Shown here: one piece after another, positions 24,937 through 33,200 of the stretch
Layout of the letters: each line of letters starts with the position of its first letter
Numbering within the stretch: position 1 is the stretch's first letter
Assembly (NCBI GenBank): GCA_039818165.1
Contig: JBCBUL010000001.1
Location: 62,001 to 126,000, forward strand
Reading direction: 5' to 3'
Source of the DNA: UBA5336 sp039818165
Lineage (GTDB): Bacteria; Pseudomonadota; Alphaproteobacteria; Caulobacterales; Hyphomonadaceae
DNA length: 64,000 nt
The notes under the pieces: generated by a model
What the model was told of the DNA's origin: nothing
Database searches by the model: none
The model's input: the letters and a program-made list of their open reading frames with translations, nothing else
Translations under genes and position numbers: made by a program

Positions 24937-25416
24937 TTAAGCGGCGGATGCATCGCCGCCGCTGATCAGTTTCGGCGCCTCTCGAGTGGTCGCATTGCCA
25001 ATCTCGATCTTTCGGGGCTTTGCCGCTTCGGGCAGCTCCCGGCGCAATTCAATGCGCAACAGTCCGTTCTCGAGGGCTGCGCCGGTCACCAGCACATGGT
25101 CTGCCAGTTGGAAACGACGAAGAAATCCGCGTTCAGCAATGCCGCGATGCAGGAAATCCCGCTCTTCAGCGCCGTCAGGGGCATCTTTCTTGCCCGCGAC
25201 TGTCAAGAGGCTTTCCTTGAGCTCGATATCCAGATCCGCCTCAGAGAATCCAGCAACCGCGATCTCAATCGCAAACTTATCGTCGCCAACACGTTCAATG
25301 TTGTAAGGGGGGTAGCCTTGGGCGCCGTCCAGTCGGGCGGCGGTGTCCAGCATGTTGGCCATGCGGTCGATGCCAACCATGGTGCGGTACAGGGGGGATA
25401 GGTCGATCGTATTCAT
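24937..25416 (-). CDS. Small heat shock protein Hsp20/alpha-crystallin (IbpA-like)
   Basis: The 159-residue protein is an ATP-independent holdase chaperone. N-terminal LSPLYRTMVGIDRMANML matches the IbpA class, and YPPYNIERVGDDKFAIEIAVAGFSEADLDIEL opens the alpha-crystallin domain (about 36-130). A GLLRIELRRELPEAAKPRKIEIG segment supplies the beta-8/9 strands and an IxI-like tail. The gene is monocistronic with its own terminator. Its leader has a hairpin that hides the ribosome site, indicating control by temperature at the level of translation. Confidence 0.95.
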   Translation of the reverse strand: MNTIDLSPLYRTMVGIDRMANMLDTAARLDGAQGYPPYNIERVGDDKFAIEIAVAGFSEADLDIELKESLLTVAGKKDAPDGAEERDFLHRGIAERGFLRRFQLADHVLVTGAALENGLLRIELRRELPEAAKPRKIEIGNATTREAPKLISGGDASAA

Positions 25417-25465
25417 TTCAGTCCTCGTTCAAGCAACTGGGCCCGGCGATCTCGCCCGGCGGGTT
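25417..25465 (-). promoter_or_regulatory. Probable ROSE-type RNA thermometer in the hsp20 leader
   Basis: Immediately before the hsp20 ATG the transcript contains CAGTTGCT, a six-base loop TGAACG, and AGGACTG (25439-25419 on the minus strand). The Shine-Dalgarno AGGA pairs with the CT of TTGCT and the outer bases pair as well, leaving a bulged G. This is the layout of the conserved 3' hairpin of ROSE elements that control small heat shock genes in alphaproteobacteria. A second GC-rich hairpin built around GGCGA-GA-TCGCC (25441-25460) lies just upstream. The pairing was inferred by eye and not folded computationally. Confidence 0.6.
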
Positions 25466-25613
25466 TGTCGTTCGTCCGCAATGGTGTTCCAACCCGATAT
25501 CGGCGTTGCCACGGCGTCCGGTCCCGGCCTGCTTGGCAGCGCCGCGACTTCTGTTATCTGGGTAGCATTCTGCGCAGGTTCAAGCGCCTTGATGGGCATG
25601 AGGAGTAATGGAC

Positions 25614-26525
25614 ATGGATAGATTTCTTGCGGGTGCGGCGCTGGCCGCTGCTTTTGCAATGTCGGGGTGCGGCGGCGGAGAGACGCCACCTGAGGCCGAT
25701 CCCGCCCCTCTCGGAACACCAAGCTCTGACACCACCGAGGTAGAAGGCGTTGAGGTGGGTAGTCTCGAATGGGCTGCCGCGGGCGCCTGGCGTGCAGATG
25801 CAAATGCGCGGGATGATTGGCGGAATCCGGTTGAAACGCTGCAGTTCTTCGATGTGCAATCGAGCGATACAATTGTGGAGCTTTGGCCGGGTGGTGGCTG
25901 GTATACGCAGATCCTCGCGCCCTACCTTGCGTCCGGGAGGGGTAGCCTGGTTGCTGCCACTTGGGACCCCGAGGCTTTCGAAGGTGATCGTCGAGCCCGC
26001 ATTGAAGAGCGTATCACCGGCTATAGCGAAGCCTTTGGTGACGCCGAAACCTTCGGGGACATCCAGATCGCGGCCCTCTCCGGCGTCTCGGGCCCGTTGA
26101 CTGAACCCGGAGCCGCCGATGTCGTTTTGACGTTCCGCAACATCCACAACTGGATGAGCGGAGAGTATCTCGACAAGGTGTTCTCAGACGCTTTCAACGC
26201 GCTCAAGCCCGGCGGGGTATTCGGTGTGGTTGAGCATCGCCTGCCATCCACGACCGAGCAGGATCCAGCGGCACGCTCAGGCTATGTCCACGAGGATTTT
26301 GTGATCGCAGCGGCGGAACGCGCTGGCTTCGTGCTCGAAGCTCGTAGCGAGATCAACGCGAACCCTGCGGACACGGCAGATCATCCTTTCGGCGTTTGGA
26401 CACTGCCACCCAACTCCCGCACATCCGATCGCGAGGGCAATGCGCCGGAAGGGTTTGACGCGGCTTCTTACGCCGCGATCGGCGAAAGCGACCGGATGAC
26501 CCTGAAGTTCCGCAAACCCGAATAG
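25614..26525 (+). CDS. Methyltransferase-like lipoprotein
   Basis: The 303-residue protein starts with a lipoprotein signal ending MSGCGGG. Its body has a Rossmann methyltransferase pattern: VELWPGGGWYTQILAPYLA (motif I, around residues 87-105), DVVLTFRNIHNW, and ALKPGGVFGVVEHR. Cytoplasmic methyltransferases need S-adenosylmethionine, so a predicted exported lipoprotein with this fold is odd, though the same architecture recurs in alphaproteobacterial genomes. The ATG at 25614 lies 8 nt from an AGGAG site, whereas the one 6 bp earlier is too close. The substrate is unknown. A TIGR02466 protein follows after 14 bp. Confidence 0.82.
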   Translation: MDRFLAGAALAAAFAMSGCGGGETPPEADPAPLGTPSSDTTEVEGVEVGSLEWAAAGAWRADANARDDWRNPVETLQFFDVQSSDTIVELWPGGGWYTQILAPYLASGRGSLVAATWDPEAFEGDRRARIEERITGYSEAFGDAETFGDIQIAALSGVSGPLTEPGAADVVLTFRNIHNWMSGEYLDKVFSDAFNALKPGGVFGVVEHRLPSTTEQDPAARSGYVHEDFVIAAAERAGFVLEARSEINANPADTADHPFGVWTLPPNSRTSDREGNAPEGFDAASYAAIGESDRMTLKFRKPE

Positions 26526-26539
26526 CTCGCGTCGTCCCA

Positions 26540-27154
26540 ATGCCCCAGCGCACTCTGTTTCCAACGCTCCTGCATAGGGCCGAGATTCCATCCGGTCTCG
26601 GCCTGGAGGCGCTAGACGCGGCATGCTGGATGATCGAAGAGGGCGACCAGGCGGGTCACGCCTGGTGCGAGCGGGAGGGCTATCCAGGCTATACGTCCTA
26701 TGCCTCCCTCGACGATCTGCCGTCCCGCGCTCCCGCCTTTGAGGCCCTTGCAAAAGGGCTCTCGCGCGAGGCCGATGCCTTTGCCACCGCTTTGCACTGG
26801 GACATGGCGGGAAAGCGGCTAAGCCTCTCCGGCTTTTGGGTGAACATTCTCGGCGAGGGCATGGGCCACTCGGGACATATTCACCCTGGCAGCGTTCTGT
26901 CCGGCACAGCCTATGTCACGATTCCAGCGGGCGCCGGCGCGCTGAAGCTGGAGGATCCACGGCTGCCCCAGTTCATGGCGGCGCCGCCTTTAGTTGAAGA
27001 GGCTCCGGAAGACCTCCGGCGATTTGTGTACGTCCGACCGAAAGCCGGTGAAATCTATATGTGGGAGAGCTGGCTGCGCCACGAAGTTATGCCCAGCACC
27101 TGCGAGGATGCCCGCATTTCGGTAAGCTTCAACTTCGCGGTGGAAGAAGTGTGA
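26540..27154 (+). CDS. TIGR02466-like putative 2OG-Fe(II) oxygenase
   Basis: The 204-residue protein resembles TIGR02466, a family of double-stranded beta-helix proteins related to 2-oxoglutarate and iron dependent oxygenases. Visible motifs are SGFWVNILGEGMGHSGHIHPGSVLSGTAYV (likely HxD/E-type metal histidines near residue 110), a KLEDPR turn, and the C-terminal IYMWESWLRHEVMPS followed by ARISVSFNF, where the distal histidine and the arginine that holds 2-oxoglutarate lie. The substrate is not known. The start is 14 bp downstream of the methyltransferase-like gene, probably in the same transcript. Confidence 0.75.
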   Translation: MPQRTLFPTLLHRAEIPSGLGLEALDAACWMIEEGDQAGHAWCEREGYPGYTSYASLDDLPSRAPAFEALAKGLSREADAFATALHWDMAGKRLSLSGFWVNILGEGMGHSGHIHPGSVLSGTAYVTIPAGAGALKLEDPRLPQFMAAPPLVEEAPEDLRRFVYVRPKAGEIYMWESWLRHEVMPSTCEDARISVSFNFAVEEV

Positions 27155-27294
27155 TGCGCCCTTAAGGGTCCGGATCAAATCGGCCCACAGCTTGTATCGG
27201 TCGGCTAGACCGTATCGTGTTGCGACAGAAGTCTTGGTTGACCCCATCGCTCACTCGCGCCACGAGCACTTAGAAAAAGACCAAGGACGACATT

Positions 27295-27822
27295 ATGGAC
27301 ATTTCCAAGATCTCAATTGGGGAAAACCCACCGGACGACCTCAATGTTCTCATCGAGGTTCCTCTCGGCGGTGAGCCTATCAAGTATGAGATCGACAAGG
27401 CGTCAGGCGCCATGTTCGTCGACAGGTTCCTCTACACCTCCATGCGCTATCCCTGTAATTACGGCTTCGTGCCGCACACACTGAGCCTCGATGGCGACCC
27501 GATGGACGTCATGGTGGTCGGTCAACGCGCGCTTGTGCCCGGCGCTGTCGTGCGCGCGCGCCCTGTAGGCGTGCTGTTGATGGAAGATGATGGCGGCGTA
27601 GACGAGAAGATTCTCGCTGTGCCCCACCAGAAGCTCACGCGCTTCTATGAAAAAGTGCACAACTACACGGATCTGCCTGAGATTCTGGTCGACCGCATCG
27701 TCCACTTTTTCACCCACTACAAGGACATGGAGCCCAACAAATGGGTGAAGGTCGAAGGGATTGAGGGTGTTGAGAAAGCGCGCGAACTCATCACACAAGC
27801 CGTCGAGCGCGCCAAGAGTTAG
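27295..27822 (+). CDS. ppa: Inorganic pyrophosphatase
   Basis: Soluble family I pyrophosphatase hydrolyses pyrophosphate released by biosynthesis. The 175-residue size and the motifs fit: EVPLGGEPIKYEIDKASGAMFVDR, YPCNYGFVPHT, and the catalytic aspartate run DGDPMDVMVVG. FFTHYKDMEPNKWVKVEGIEG closes the domain. It stands alone with a 140-bp upstream gap and continues directly into a short gap before a small membrane protein gene. Confidence 0.97.
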   Translation: MDISKISIGENPPDDLNVLIEVPLGGEPIKYEIDKASGAMFVDRFLYTSMRYPCNYGFVPHTLSLDGDPMDVMVVGQRALVPGAVVRARPVGVLLMEDDGGVDEKILAVPHQKLTRFYEKVHNYTDLPEILVDRIVHFFTHYKDMEPNKWVKVEGIEGVEKARELITQAVERAKS

Positions 27823-27862
27823 AGCACTTTTTCGGGCTCAGCATTCATGCTATTTACAGTGC

Positions 27863-28144
27863 ATGGCAGCAGAGCCCGTCTTCGGCCCCAATGGGGCGGT
27901 CATTAATAATCCAGAAATGGGCGAGGCTTTGCGTCGGGATTATGAAAATCCTTCTTTGGCCTTCCGTATTCCTCCATCAAGAGCGCCTTCAATAAAGTCG
28001 GAGGCAGCTCTCATTATCTTCGGGGTGATCTGGGTCATTTTCGGTATCTCTCAAGAATACAGAGTCTTGGCTGCACTTTTCAGCCTCTACCTCTTGGTTC
28101 AGACAGCACTGTTTTGCAGGAAAATTGCCCGGCAGATTGCCTAA
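27863..28144 (+). CDS. Small hypothetical membrane protein
   Basis: From the ATG at 27863 the 93-residue product has a polar N-terminus (NPEMGEALRRDYENPSLAFR) and two hydrophobic helices (about 45-61 and 66-82) separated by SQEYR. I recognise no family. The base composition is more AT-rich than its neighbours and no clear ribosome site precedes the start, which may point to leaderless translation or recent acquisition. It ends 1 bp before the convergent acyl-CoA dehydrogenase stop. Confidence 0.55.
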   Translation: MAAEPVFGPNGAVINNPEMGEALRRDYENPSLAFRIPPSRAPSIKSEAALIIFGVIWVIFGISQEYRVLAALFSLYLLVQTALFCRKIARQIA

Positions 28145-29281
28145 TCAGTACCCCTGAAGCCGTGCATAGCGGTCGCGGTGGAAGCTCGCACCGCCATAGA
28201 GCGCTTCCTGAACCCGTGCACGCTTCATAAACAGACCAGAATCATGATCGTCGGTCATGCCGATGCCGCCATGCAATTGGACAGTCTCGTTCGATACAAG
28301 GTGCACAAGCTCGGACGTCTTGGTCTTGGCCACGCTGGCCAGTTCCGGCATGTTATTCGCCTGCGTATCCACCGCTGAGAGGGCGGCAGCCACGCAAGAG
28401 CGGGCCATTTCAAGCTCTGTGAACATCTTGGCGGCGCGGTGTTGCAGGGCTTGAAAGCTGCCGATGAGCTGGCCGAACTGGCGCCGCGTATTGAGATACT
28501 CCAGCGTCATGTCGAAGGCAGCCTGGGCTGAGCCGAGCGTTTCAGCCGCCAACGCAATACGTGCACGGTCAAGCACGGGTTCGAGCGTGTCGATGGCTTT
28601 GTCCACGTCGCCCAGAATATGCGCTTCGTCCACGTGGACGTCCTCAAGGGTAAGGTGGGCCGCGCCGTGGGAGTCCACGGTATTTAGGACCTGAACCGAA
28701 ACGCCCTTGGTATCTTTTGGGACAAGGAAAAGCGTTATTCCGTGGGCTTCGCCGGGCTCTCCGTAGGTGCGCGCCGCTACGATGAACACGTCTGCCATAT
28801 GGCCGCTTGGGACAAAGCGTTTTGCACCATTGAGTGTGTAGCCCTGGCCATCGCGCTCGGCCTCTGTCGCAACCTGGGTGGGCGCATGATGGGCGCCTTC
28901 GTCCAAGGCAAGCGCCGCAGATGTCTCACCAGACGCAATGGTGGGCAGCCAGGTCTCTTTTTGCGATTGCGTTCCTGCCAAGGAAATCAGACTTGTCGCA
29001 ACAACCCCGGTCTGGAGCACATCACTGGCAACAAGGGTGCGCCCGAGGGCTTCCATGATCTGGCCCATGCCGACCATGCCGAAATCCGAGCCTCCAAATT
29101 CTTCAGGCACGAGGACGCCGTAAAATCCGAGCTCGGCCAATTTGGCTCTTGAGGCTGGATCGGCGCCGTTCGCGCCGCCGTCGCGCAAGCCGCGCAAATG
29201 CGAAACTGGCAACTCGTCGCGGGCAAAAGACAGCGCCGTATCGCGCAGCATGTCCTGGTCTTCAGTGAGTACGAAAGTCAT
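28145..29281 (-). CDS. Acyl-CoA dehydrogenase family protein, predicted non-catalytic partner
   Basis: This 378-residue protein has the acyl-CoA dehydrogenase fold (N-terminal helices with FVLTEDQDMLRDTALSFARDE, a middle beta domain, then RRQFGQLIGSFQALQHR and QLHGGIGMTDDHD). Near the C-terminus, where classical enzymes carry the catalytic Glu in a YEGT-type motif, it reads ALYGGASFHRDRY, with glycine instead. It begins 2 bp after a second dehydrogenase that keeps that Glu. This pairing recalls the alpha2-beta2 enzymes known from steroid degradation. The start at 29281 fits the family; longer forms add an unrelated basic leader. Confidence 0.88.
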   Translation of the reverse strand: MTFVLTEDQDMLRDTALSFARDELPVSHLRGLRDGGANGADPASRAKLAELGFYGVLVPEEFGGSDFGMVGMGQIMEALGRTLVASDVLQTGVVATSLISLAGTQSQKETWLPTIASGETSAALALDEGAHHAPTQVATEAERDGQGYTLNGAKRFVPSGHMADVFIVAARTYGEPGEAHGITLFLVPKDTKGVSVQVLNTVDSHGAAHLTLEDVHVDEAHILGDVDKAIDTLEPVLDRARIALAAETLGSAQAAFDMTLEYLNTRRQFGQLIGSFQALQHRAAKMFTELEMARSCVAAALSAVDTQANNMPELASVAKTKTSELVHLVSNETVQLHGGIGMTDDHDSGLFMKRARVQEALYGGASFHRDRYARLQGY

Positions 29282-29283
29282 GG

Positions 29284-30498
29284 CTACTGATGCTCCCGCA
29301 GGCCGAGGACGCGCTTGGCGATGACGTTCAGGTTGATCTCGCTTGTGCCGCCCTCGATGGAATTGCCCTTGGAACGAAGCCAACCCCGGGTGGCTTTCAG
29401 CGCGACCGGATCGAAGCCGTCGCCTTCCCAGCCGAGCCCCTCAGTGCCGAGGGCTTCAACGAGAAGCTCATGGCGTTCCTGGTTCATCTTGGCGGCGGCG
29501 TATTTCAAGATCGAGGCTGTATGCCCGACTTCCTGGCCAGCCTTGGCCTGTTCCGTGGAGCGCTGGACTGTGAGCGAGAACGCCTTGGCGTACATCTTGT
29601 GTTCCGTGATCCGGGCGCGCAGGTCGCCGTCGCTCACCCGTCCGGTCTCGTCGACGCCAATATGCTGTTTGGCGTATTCCTCCGGTCCCAAAATGCCTGA
29701 TCCGCCGGTTCCGCCGAACCCGCCGGCCGAAATCGATGAGCGCTCGAATTGCAAAAGCCTTTTGGCGATGGGCCAGCCGCCATTCACATCGCCGACGAGT
29801 TGCTCCTTGGGCACTTTCACATCGGTGAAGAAGGTCTCGCAGAAGGGTGACGAGCCGGAAATCAATTTGATCGGGCGGGCTTCAACGCCTTCGCTGGTCA
29901 TATTGAAGACGAGGAATGAAATGCCTTCATGCTTTTTCTCGGTGCTTGTGCGCACAAGGCAGAAGATCCAATCCGCCTGGTCTGCATACGATGTCCAGAC
30001 TTTCTGGCCATTGATCAGATAGTGGTCGCCCTTGTCTTCGGCTTTGGTCTGGAGGCCGGCGAGGTCCGAACCGGCGCCAGGTTCTGAATAGCCCTGACAC
30101 CACCGCGTGCGTCCGTGTACAATGTCCGGGATGAAACGCATTTTCTGTGCTTCATTGCCGAATTCGAGGAGTGCGGGACCAAACATCCAGAGCCCGAAAC
30201 TGAACAGGGGAGGCCGCGCCTTGATGCGCCGCATTTCCTGCTCCAGGATTCGCGCCTGGGCTTTGCTGAGGCCGCCACCGCCAAATTCGGACGGCCAGGT
30301 GGGCGCGGTCCATCCACGCTCAGCCATGCGTTCCAACCAGACCTTGCTTTCGGGATTGGCGAATTGTTCGCGTGATCCGCCCCAGACGATTTCGTCGTCT
30401 TTCATAGGCGTGCGCATGGCGGCCGGGCAGTTCTCCTCAAGCCAGGATCGAACGTCTTCCCGGAAAGCGTCCAAGTCTGTGGGTTCGTCAAAGGCCAT
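29284..30498 (-). CDS. Acyl-CoA dehydrogenase family protein, predicted catalytic partner
   Basis: The 404-residue protein has GWTAPTWPSEFGGGGLSKAQ near residue 65, the FAD and substrate loop RWCQGYSEPGAGSDLAGLQT near 133, NGQKVWTSYADQADW, and a C-terminal IEGGTSEINLNVIAKRVLGL in which the Glu fits the catalytic base position. Such enzymes introduce an alpha-beta double bond into acyl-CoA. GGAGAG precedes the ATG. The downstream gene begins 2 bp after its stop, so the two subunits are likely made in equal amounts. The acyl substrate is unknown. Confidence 0.92.
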   Translation of the reverse strand: MAFDEPTDLDAFREDVRSWLEENCPAAMRTPMKDDEIVWGGSREQFANPESKVWLERMAERGWTAPTWPSEFGGGGLSKAQARILEQEMRRIKARPPLFSFGLWMFGPALLEFGNEAQKMRFIPDIVHGRTRWCQGYSEPGAGSDLAGLQTKAEDKGDHYLINGQKVWTSYADQADWIFCLVRTSTEKKHEGISFLVFNMTSEGVEARPIKLISGSSPFCETFFTDVKVPKEQLVGDVNGGWPIAKRLLQFERSSISAGGFGGTGGSGILGPEEYAKQHIGVDETGRVSDGDLRARITEHKMYAKAFSLTVQRSTEQAKAGQEVGHTASILKYAAAKMNQERHELLVEALGTEGLGWEGDGFDPVALKATRGWLRSKGNSIEGGTSEINLNVIAKRVLGLREHQ

Positions 30499-30609
30499 GC
30501 CGATCTCTCCCTATTTTTGCGAAGCCTACATTTGGGCAACGGGGAAGGAAAGCGGTGACGCAAGGTCCGCGTTCCCCTGTCACAGGACACATCTACGGGA
30601 AACGCTAGC

Positions 30610-30981
30610 TTACATGTTGTAGTAGAATTCTTCCTTCACGATTTTACCGTCTGCTGCCGTGTAAACAGCCACTTCACGCATCTGCACACGCTCGCCGCTT
30701 GCTTTGTCGGTGACGTCGATCTCATAAATCACGCTGAAGCGATCATCGCCGTGGTAATAGGGACCCTCGGCTTTGGACGAGTGCACCTCGTTCGCACTTT
30801 CCCACCAATCCCATTTGCCCTTGAGCGCTTCAATCCCGGTAACGCCTGCAGAGCCGTCGGGCATCGGGCCTGCTTCATTCGACTGAACGGTGTCAGCATA
30901 AATCTGGTCGAGTAGTTCTCGAGACCGTCCAGTATTGTTGTACTCGACAGTCATCTCCGCCAGCTCTTTCACGCTTGCCAT
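30610..30981 (-). CDS. SnoaL-like / NTF2-fold protein
   Basis: This 123-residue protein has the cone-shaped NTF2 fold pattern: helices at the start (VKELAEMTVEYNNTGRSRELLDQIYADTV), a GIEALKGKWDWWES turn and paired strands ending AVYTAADGKIVKEEFYY. Members range from isomerases and polyketide cyclases to stress proteins of unknown role. A perfect AAGGAGGTG ribosome site precedes the ATG, implying strong translation. It lies 111 bp upstream of the acyl-CoA dehydrogenase pair on the same strand. Confidence 0.8.
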   Translation of the reverse strand: MASVKELAEMTVEYNNTGRSRELLDQIYADTVQSNEAGPMPDGSAGVTGIEALKGKWDWWESANEVHSSKAEGPYYHGDDRFSVIYEIDVTDKASGERVQMREVAVYTAADGKIVKEEFYYNM

Positions 30982-31057
30982 GGTGCACCTCCTTCAATTT
31001 GTTCCCCATATGTACCATGGCAACCGTTGCGCGTGAAGGGGCGCGTTAACGATTTTG

Positions 31058-31282
31058 CTAACGACCGAACATGCCGTTTTCCCGGCCGGTTTCGATACCA
31101 GCCTGGTTCAGTGCGAACACGACGGTGAGGAAAGCCCCGAAGGCGGCAACAATCATGACAAACTTCCATGAAATGAGCCGCGGGCGTGGATCATCCCAGA
31201 CTTCGCCGGCCTTGTGGTTTGCAAACACGCCAAGCGCGACAAAGGCTGCCAGTGTCAGGCCGGTCAGGATCCATTCGGTCAT
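31058..31282 (-). CDS. Small hypothetical membrane protein, two transmembrane helices
   Basis: The 74-residue protein has two hydrophobic helices (about 4-22 and 41-61) separated by a charged loop with EVWDDPRPRLISWK, and a short polar tail. I do not recognise the family. It starts 27 bp after the interrupted glycosyltransferase reading frame on the same strand and may have been part of its operon before the insertion. Confidence 0.65.
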   Translation of the reverse strand: MTEWILTGLTLAAFVALGVFANHKAGEVWDDPRPRLISWKFVMIVAAFGAFLTVVFALNQAGIETGRENGMFGR

Positions 31283-31309
31283 GGGCGCTCATTCCGATGG
31301 GGCCTGCGC

Positions 31310-31891
31310 TCAAGAGGGATGCGCTGTGAGCCCGTGAGGTGTCTTCGCCCAGAAGTGGGGTGTCTTGATCCATCCGTAAAGCGCCCGCACTGCGGCCAGG
31401 GAATGCAGCGGCCAATAAAGTGGCAGAGTCAACGCGCCCCAGAGCCGGTTCATACGCCTGGGGCCTGGCGCAATCAGCAAGGCAATAGCATTGATCCCAT
31501 ATCCAACGAGCAGTAGCCAAAGGCCCGGTCCAGTAAGCGCGCCATCGAAAAATATGAACCCGGCGATCATCAGCAGTGCCAGCGGTCCGTGGACGAAAGC
31601 CGCCAGGCACGTGCCAAGCAGCATGGCCTGGAGTGCGAGATATCCGCCGATGCCAATCTGAGAAACCGTAGCGCTCGACTGGCGCATCATGACGGCCCAG
31701 GTTTGCAGAAACCCTTTCAGCCAACGCGAGCGTTGAGATGTCCAGATTCCGAGGGTTTCTGGGGCTTCTTCAAAAGTGGCGAGGGGGATTACCCCGCTTC
31801 GAAAGCCGTGGCGCGCCAGGCGAACGCCGAGGTCGGCATCCTCGGTGACGTTCCAAGCATCCCATCCGCCCAGCGCACGCAGGACGGCCAT
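31310..31891 (-). pseudogene. C-terminal part of a GT2 glycosyltransferase split by an IS1595-family element
   Basis: This fragment holds residues 302-494 of a membrane glycosyltransferase. It begins MAVLRALGGWDAWNVTEDADLG (the conserved acid pair) and carries the QRSRW form of the QxxRW motif, followed by several membrane helices and a C-terminal KTPHFWAKTPHG. The N-terminal half lies at 35301-36215. The coding sequence is interrupted exactly at CACTTCCG, duplicated at both ends of the insertion. Joined across one copy, the frame is continuous through HFRMAVLRALGG. This half lacks a native start. Confidence 0.88.
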
Positions 31892-31892
31892 C

Positions 31893-31900
31893 CGGAAGTG
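31893..31900. repeat. 8-bp target site duplication, left copy
   Basis: CGGAAGTG on the plus strand (CACTTCCG as read in the glycosyltransferase gene) is repeated at 35314-35321. An 8-bp duplication is typical for IS1595-family insertion. Confidence 0.88.
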
Positions 31901-31926
31901 CGGACTTCGGTAGCAAACGCACCAAG
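31901..31926 (+). repeat. Left terminal inverted repeat of the IS1595-family element
   Basis: Begins CGGACTTCGGTAGCAAAC and continues to position 26. It matches the inward-reading right end at 24 of 26 bases. Confidence 0.85.
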
Positions 31927-31985
31927 CGTTTCGCCGAGTCCGGCCCCAAAAGGAGGGGACGGAAGTGATTAAGTTCCTGGTGGTT

Positions 31986-32870
31986 CTACATCTTTTCTTC
32001 GGCGGATTTGACCTTCACGAACAACGGAGCGTCATCTCCGTGATACAGAGCGGCATCGTAGGGTGGAGTGTGGCCTATCCAGAAAGAGAAGTCGCTTTCG
32101 TAAGTATTCCCGAAAACATCATCATAGCGGATGAACCCACGCAGGTGGACATTTGCAGTGGTGCTGATGTTACGGAGCGCCGATCTGGCTTCATCGGTAA
32201 TGCGCACCGCAACGCCCCGCTCCTCGCCCTTTGGCAAGGTCGGCAAAATACCGAAAAATTCATTGATTTTAGGCCGGCGGTGAGCGTCAACCGAGTCAAT
32301 GATGGATTCCGCCTGCATCAGAGCGCAGACGCGAACGTTTTTCGCGGGGGTTGCGCCGTCATTCTTGACGATGATCTTGGCTCTGAAATCAACAAATGGA
32401 TTGTTTGGAGTGTGCTTAACTTCAGCGCTGATTACGTGGGCGTATGCTGCGCTCTGGCCCACACCGATCTCTCGGGTCGCGACGATCATGTCGCGCGTAG
32501 CCGTCAACGTGATCCACAAAAGCGCGACCGCACAAGCGGACAGCACAAGACCAAGAATAGAGACAACCCCCATAACCCCGGTCCAAAGGGCCATCGCGCG
32601 CTGCGCTGTGAGATCTTCTTCTTCTCTATACTCAGCGCGATCTGGTGTGGGGTTGGGCTTTGGGGCGCCAAAAGATTCGAGCGTAACCGCTTCGGTCTTG
32701 CGCTCTGCTTTTTCTTCTTCGGTAGTCTGGGAGGTGGTTTGTGGGCCGTGTTGGCCGTCCACACTGCGATTGAAGCCAGCATCAGAAGCTAGCCCCGCTA
32801 TCAAGATCACTCCCAAGCAGAGAAAGACGAAAACCTGCGGTGTTGCTAGTTGCTCACTGTTCCACCGCAC
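31986..32870 (-). CDS. IS passenger: hypothetical membrane protein
   Basis: The 294-residue protein starts at GTG 32870, inside the end of the DUF6471 gene, with GAGG upstream. A first hydrophobic helix (about 12-27) is followed by a charged Thr/Glu/Lys-rich linker (to about 88), a second helix (about 97-118), and a soluble C-terminal domain of about 175 residues with IIVKNDGATPAKNVRV and HLRGFIRYDDVFGNTYESDF, suggesting a beta-sandwich. I do not recognise a characterised family. Similar two-helix proteins occur as cargo in mobile elements. Confidence 0.68.
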   Translation of the reverse strand: MRWNSEQLATPQVFVFLCLGVILIAGLASDAGFNRSVDGQHGPQTTSQTTEEEKAERKTEAVTLESFGAPKPNPTPDRAEYREEEDLTAQRAMALWTGVMGVVSILGLVLSACAVALLWITLTATRDMIVATREIGVGQSAAYAHVISAEVKHTPNNPFVDFRAKIIVKNDGATPAKNVRVCALMQAESIIDSVDAHRRPKINEFFGILPTLPKGEERGVAVRITDEARSALRNISTTANVHLRGFIRYDDVFGNTYESDFSFWIGHTPPYDAALYHGDDAPLFVKVKSAEEKM

Positions 32871-33096
32871 GTGGCTCTAGCCTCATCTCGAAAACCCCAA
32901 CGGCTTCCAGCACTTGCAGGAAGTAGGCCGCTGAGAACTTTCCCCGGCTTAGCTTATTGCGAAGGTTCCGCTCATTCTCGGCCACACCATTCGCGGCCAT
33001 GCGGTCGACGACCTGAGCATAGGTCAGCCCCTTACGCTTGATCTCGGCTTTGAGCAGGTTTGCGGCGCGCTCTTCATAGGGGTTTCTATCGGGCAT
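32854..33096 (-). CDS. IS passenger: DUF6471-like small protein
   Basis: The 80-residue protein reads like a compact helix-turn-helix: ANLLKAEIKRKGLTYAQVVDRMAANGV, ERNLRNKLSRGKFSAAYFLQVLEAVGV. This matches the DUF6471 pattern found in many proteobacterial accessory regions. DNA binding is inferred from the fold pattern. GGAGACG precedes the ATG. It is divergent from the transposase across 104 bp that contains repeated motifs, so it is a reasonable candidate for a regulator of that promoter region. Confidence 0.75.
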   Translation of the reverse strand: MPDRNPYEERAANLLKAEIKRKGLTYAQVVDRMAANGVAENERNLRNKLSRGKFSAAYFLQVLEAVGVFEMRLEPRAVEQ

Positions 33097-33117
33097 GTCG
33101 TCTCCATAGCGATAAAA

Positions 33118-33199
33118 GCACTATAAACGATGACATTTACCCTTGCAATGATGACCTATCGTCATTACATACGATGCATAAGCACCGTAAACGATGACA
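33118..33199. promoter_or_regulatory. Repeats in the divergent promoter region of DUF6471 and transposase
   Basis: Two direct 18-bp repeats, GCACTATAAACGATGACA (33118-33135) and GCACCGTAAACGATGACA (33182-33199), match at 16 of 18 positions. Between them ATGACCTATCGTCAT (33151-33165) is an inverted repeat with ATGAC/GTCAT arms. The second repeat ends just before the transposase ATG at 33201, so binding there would block transcription or translation. Confidence 0.5.
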
Positions 33200-33200
33200 A

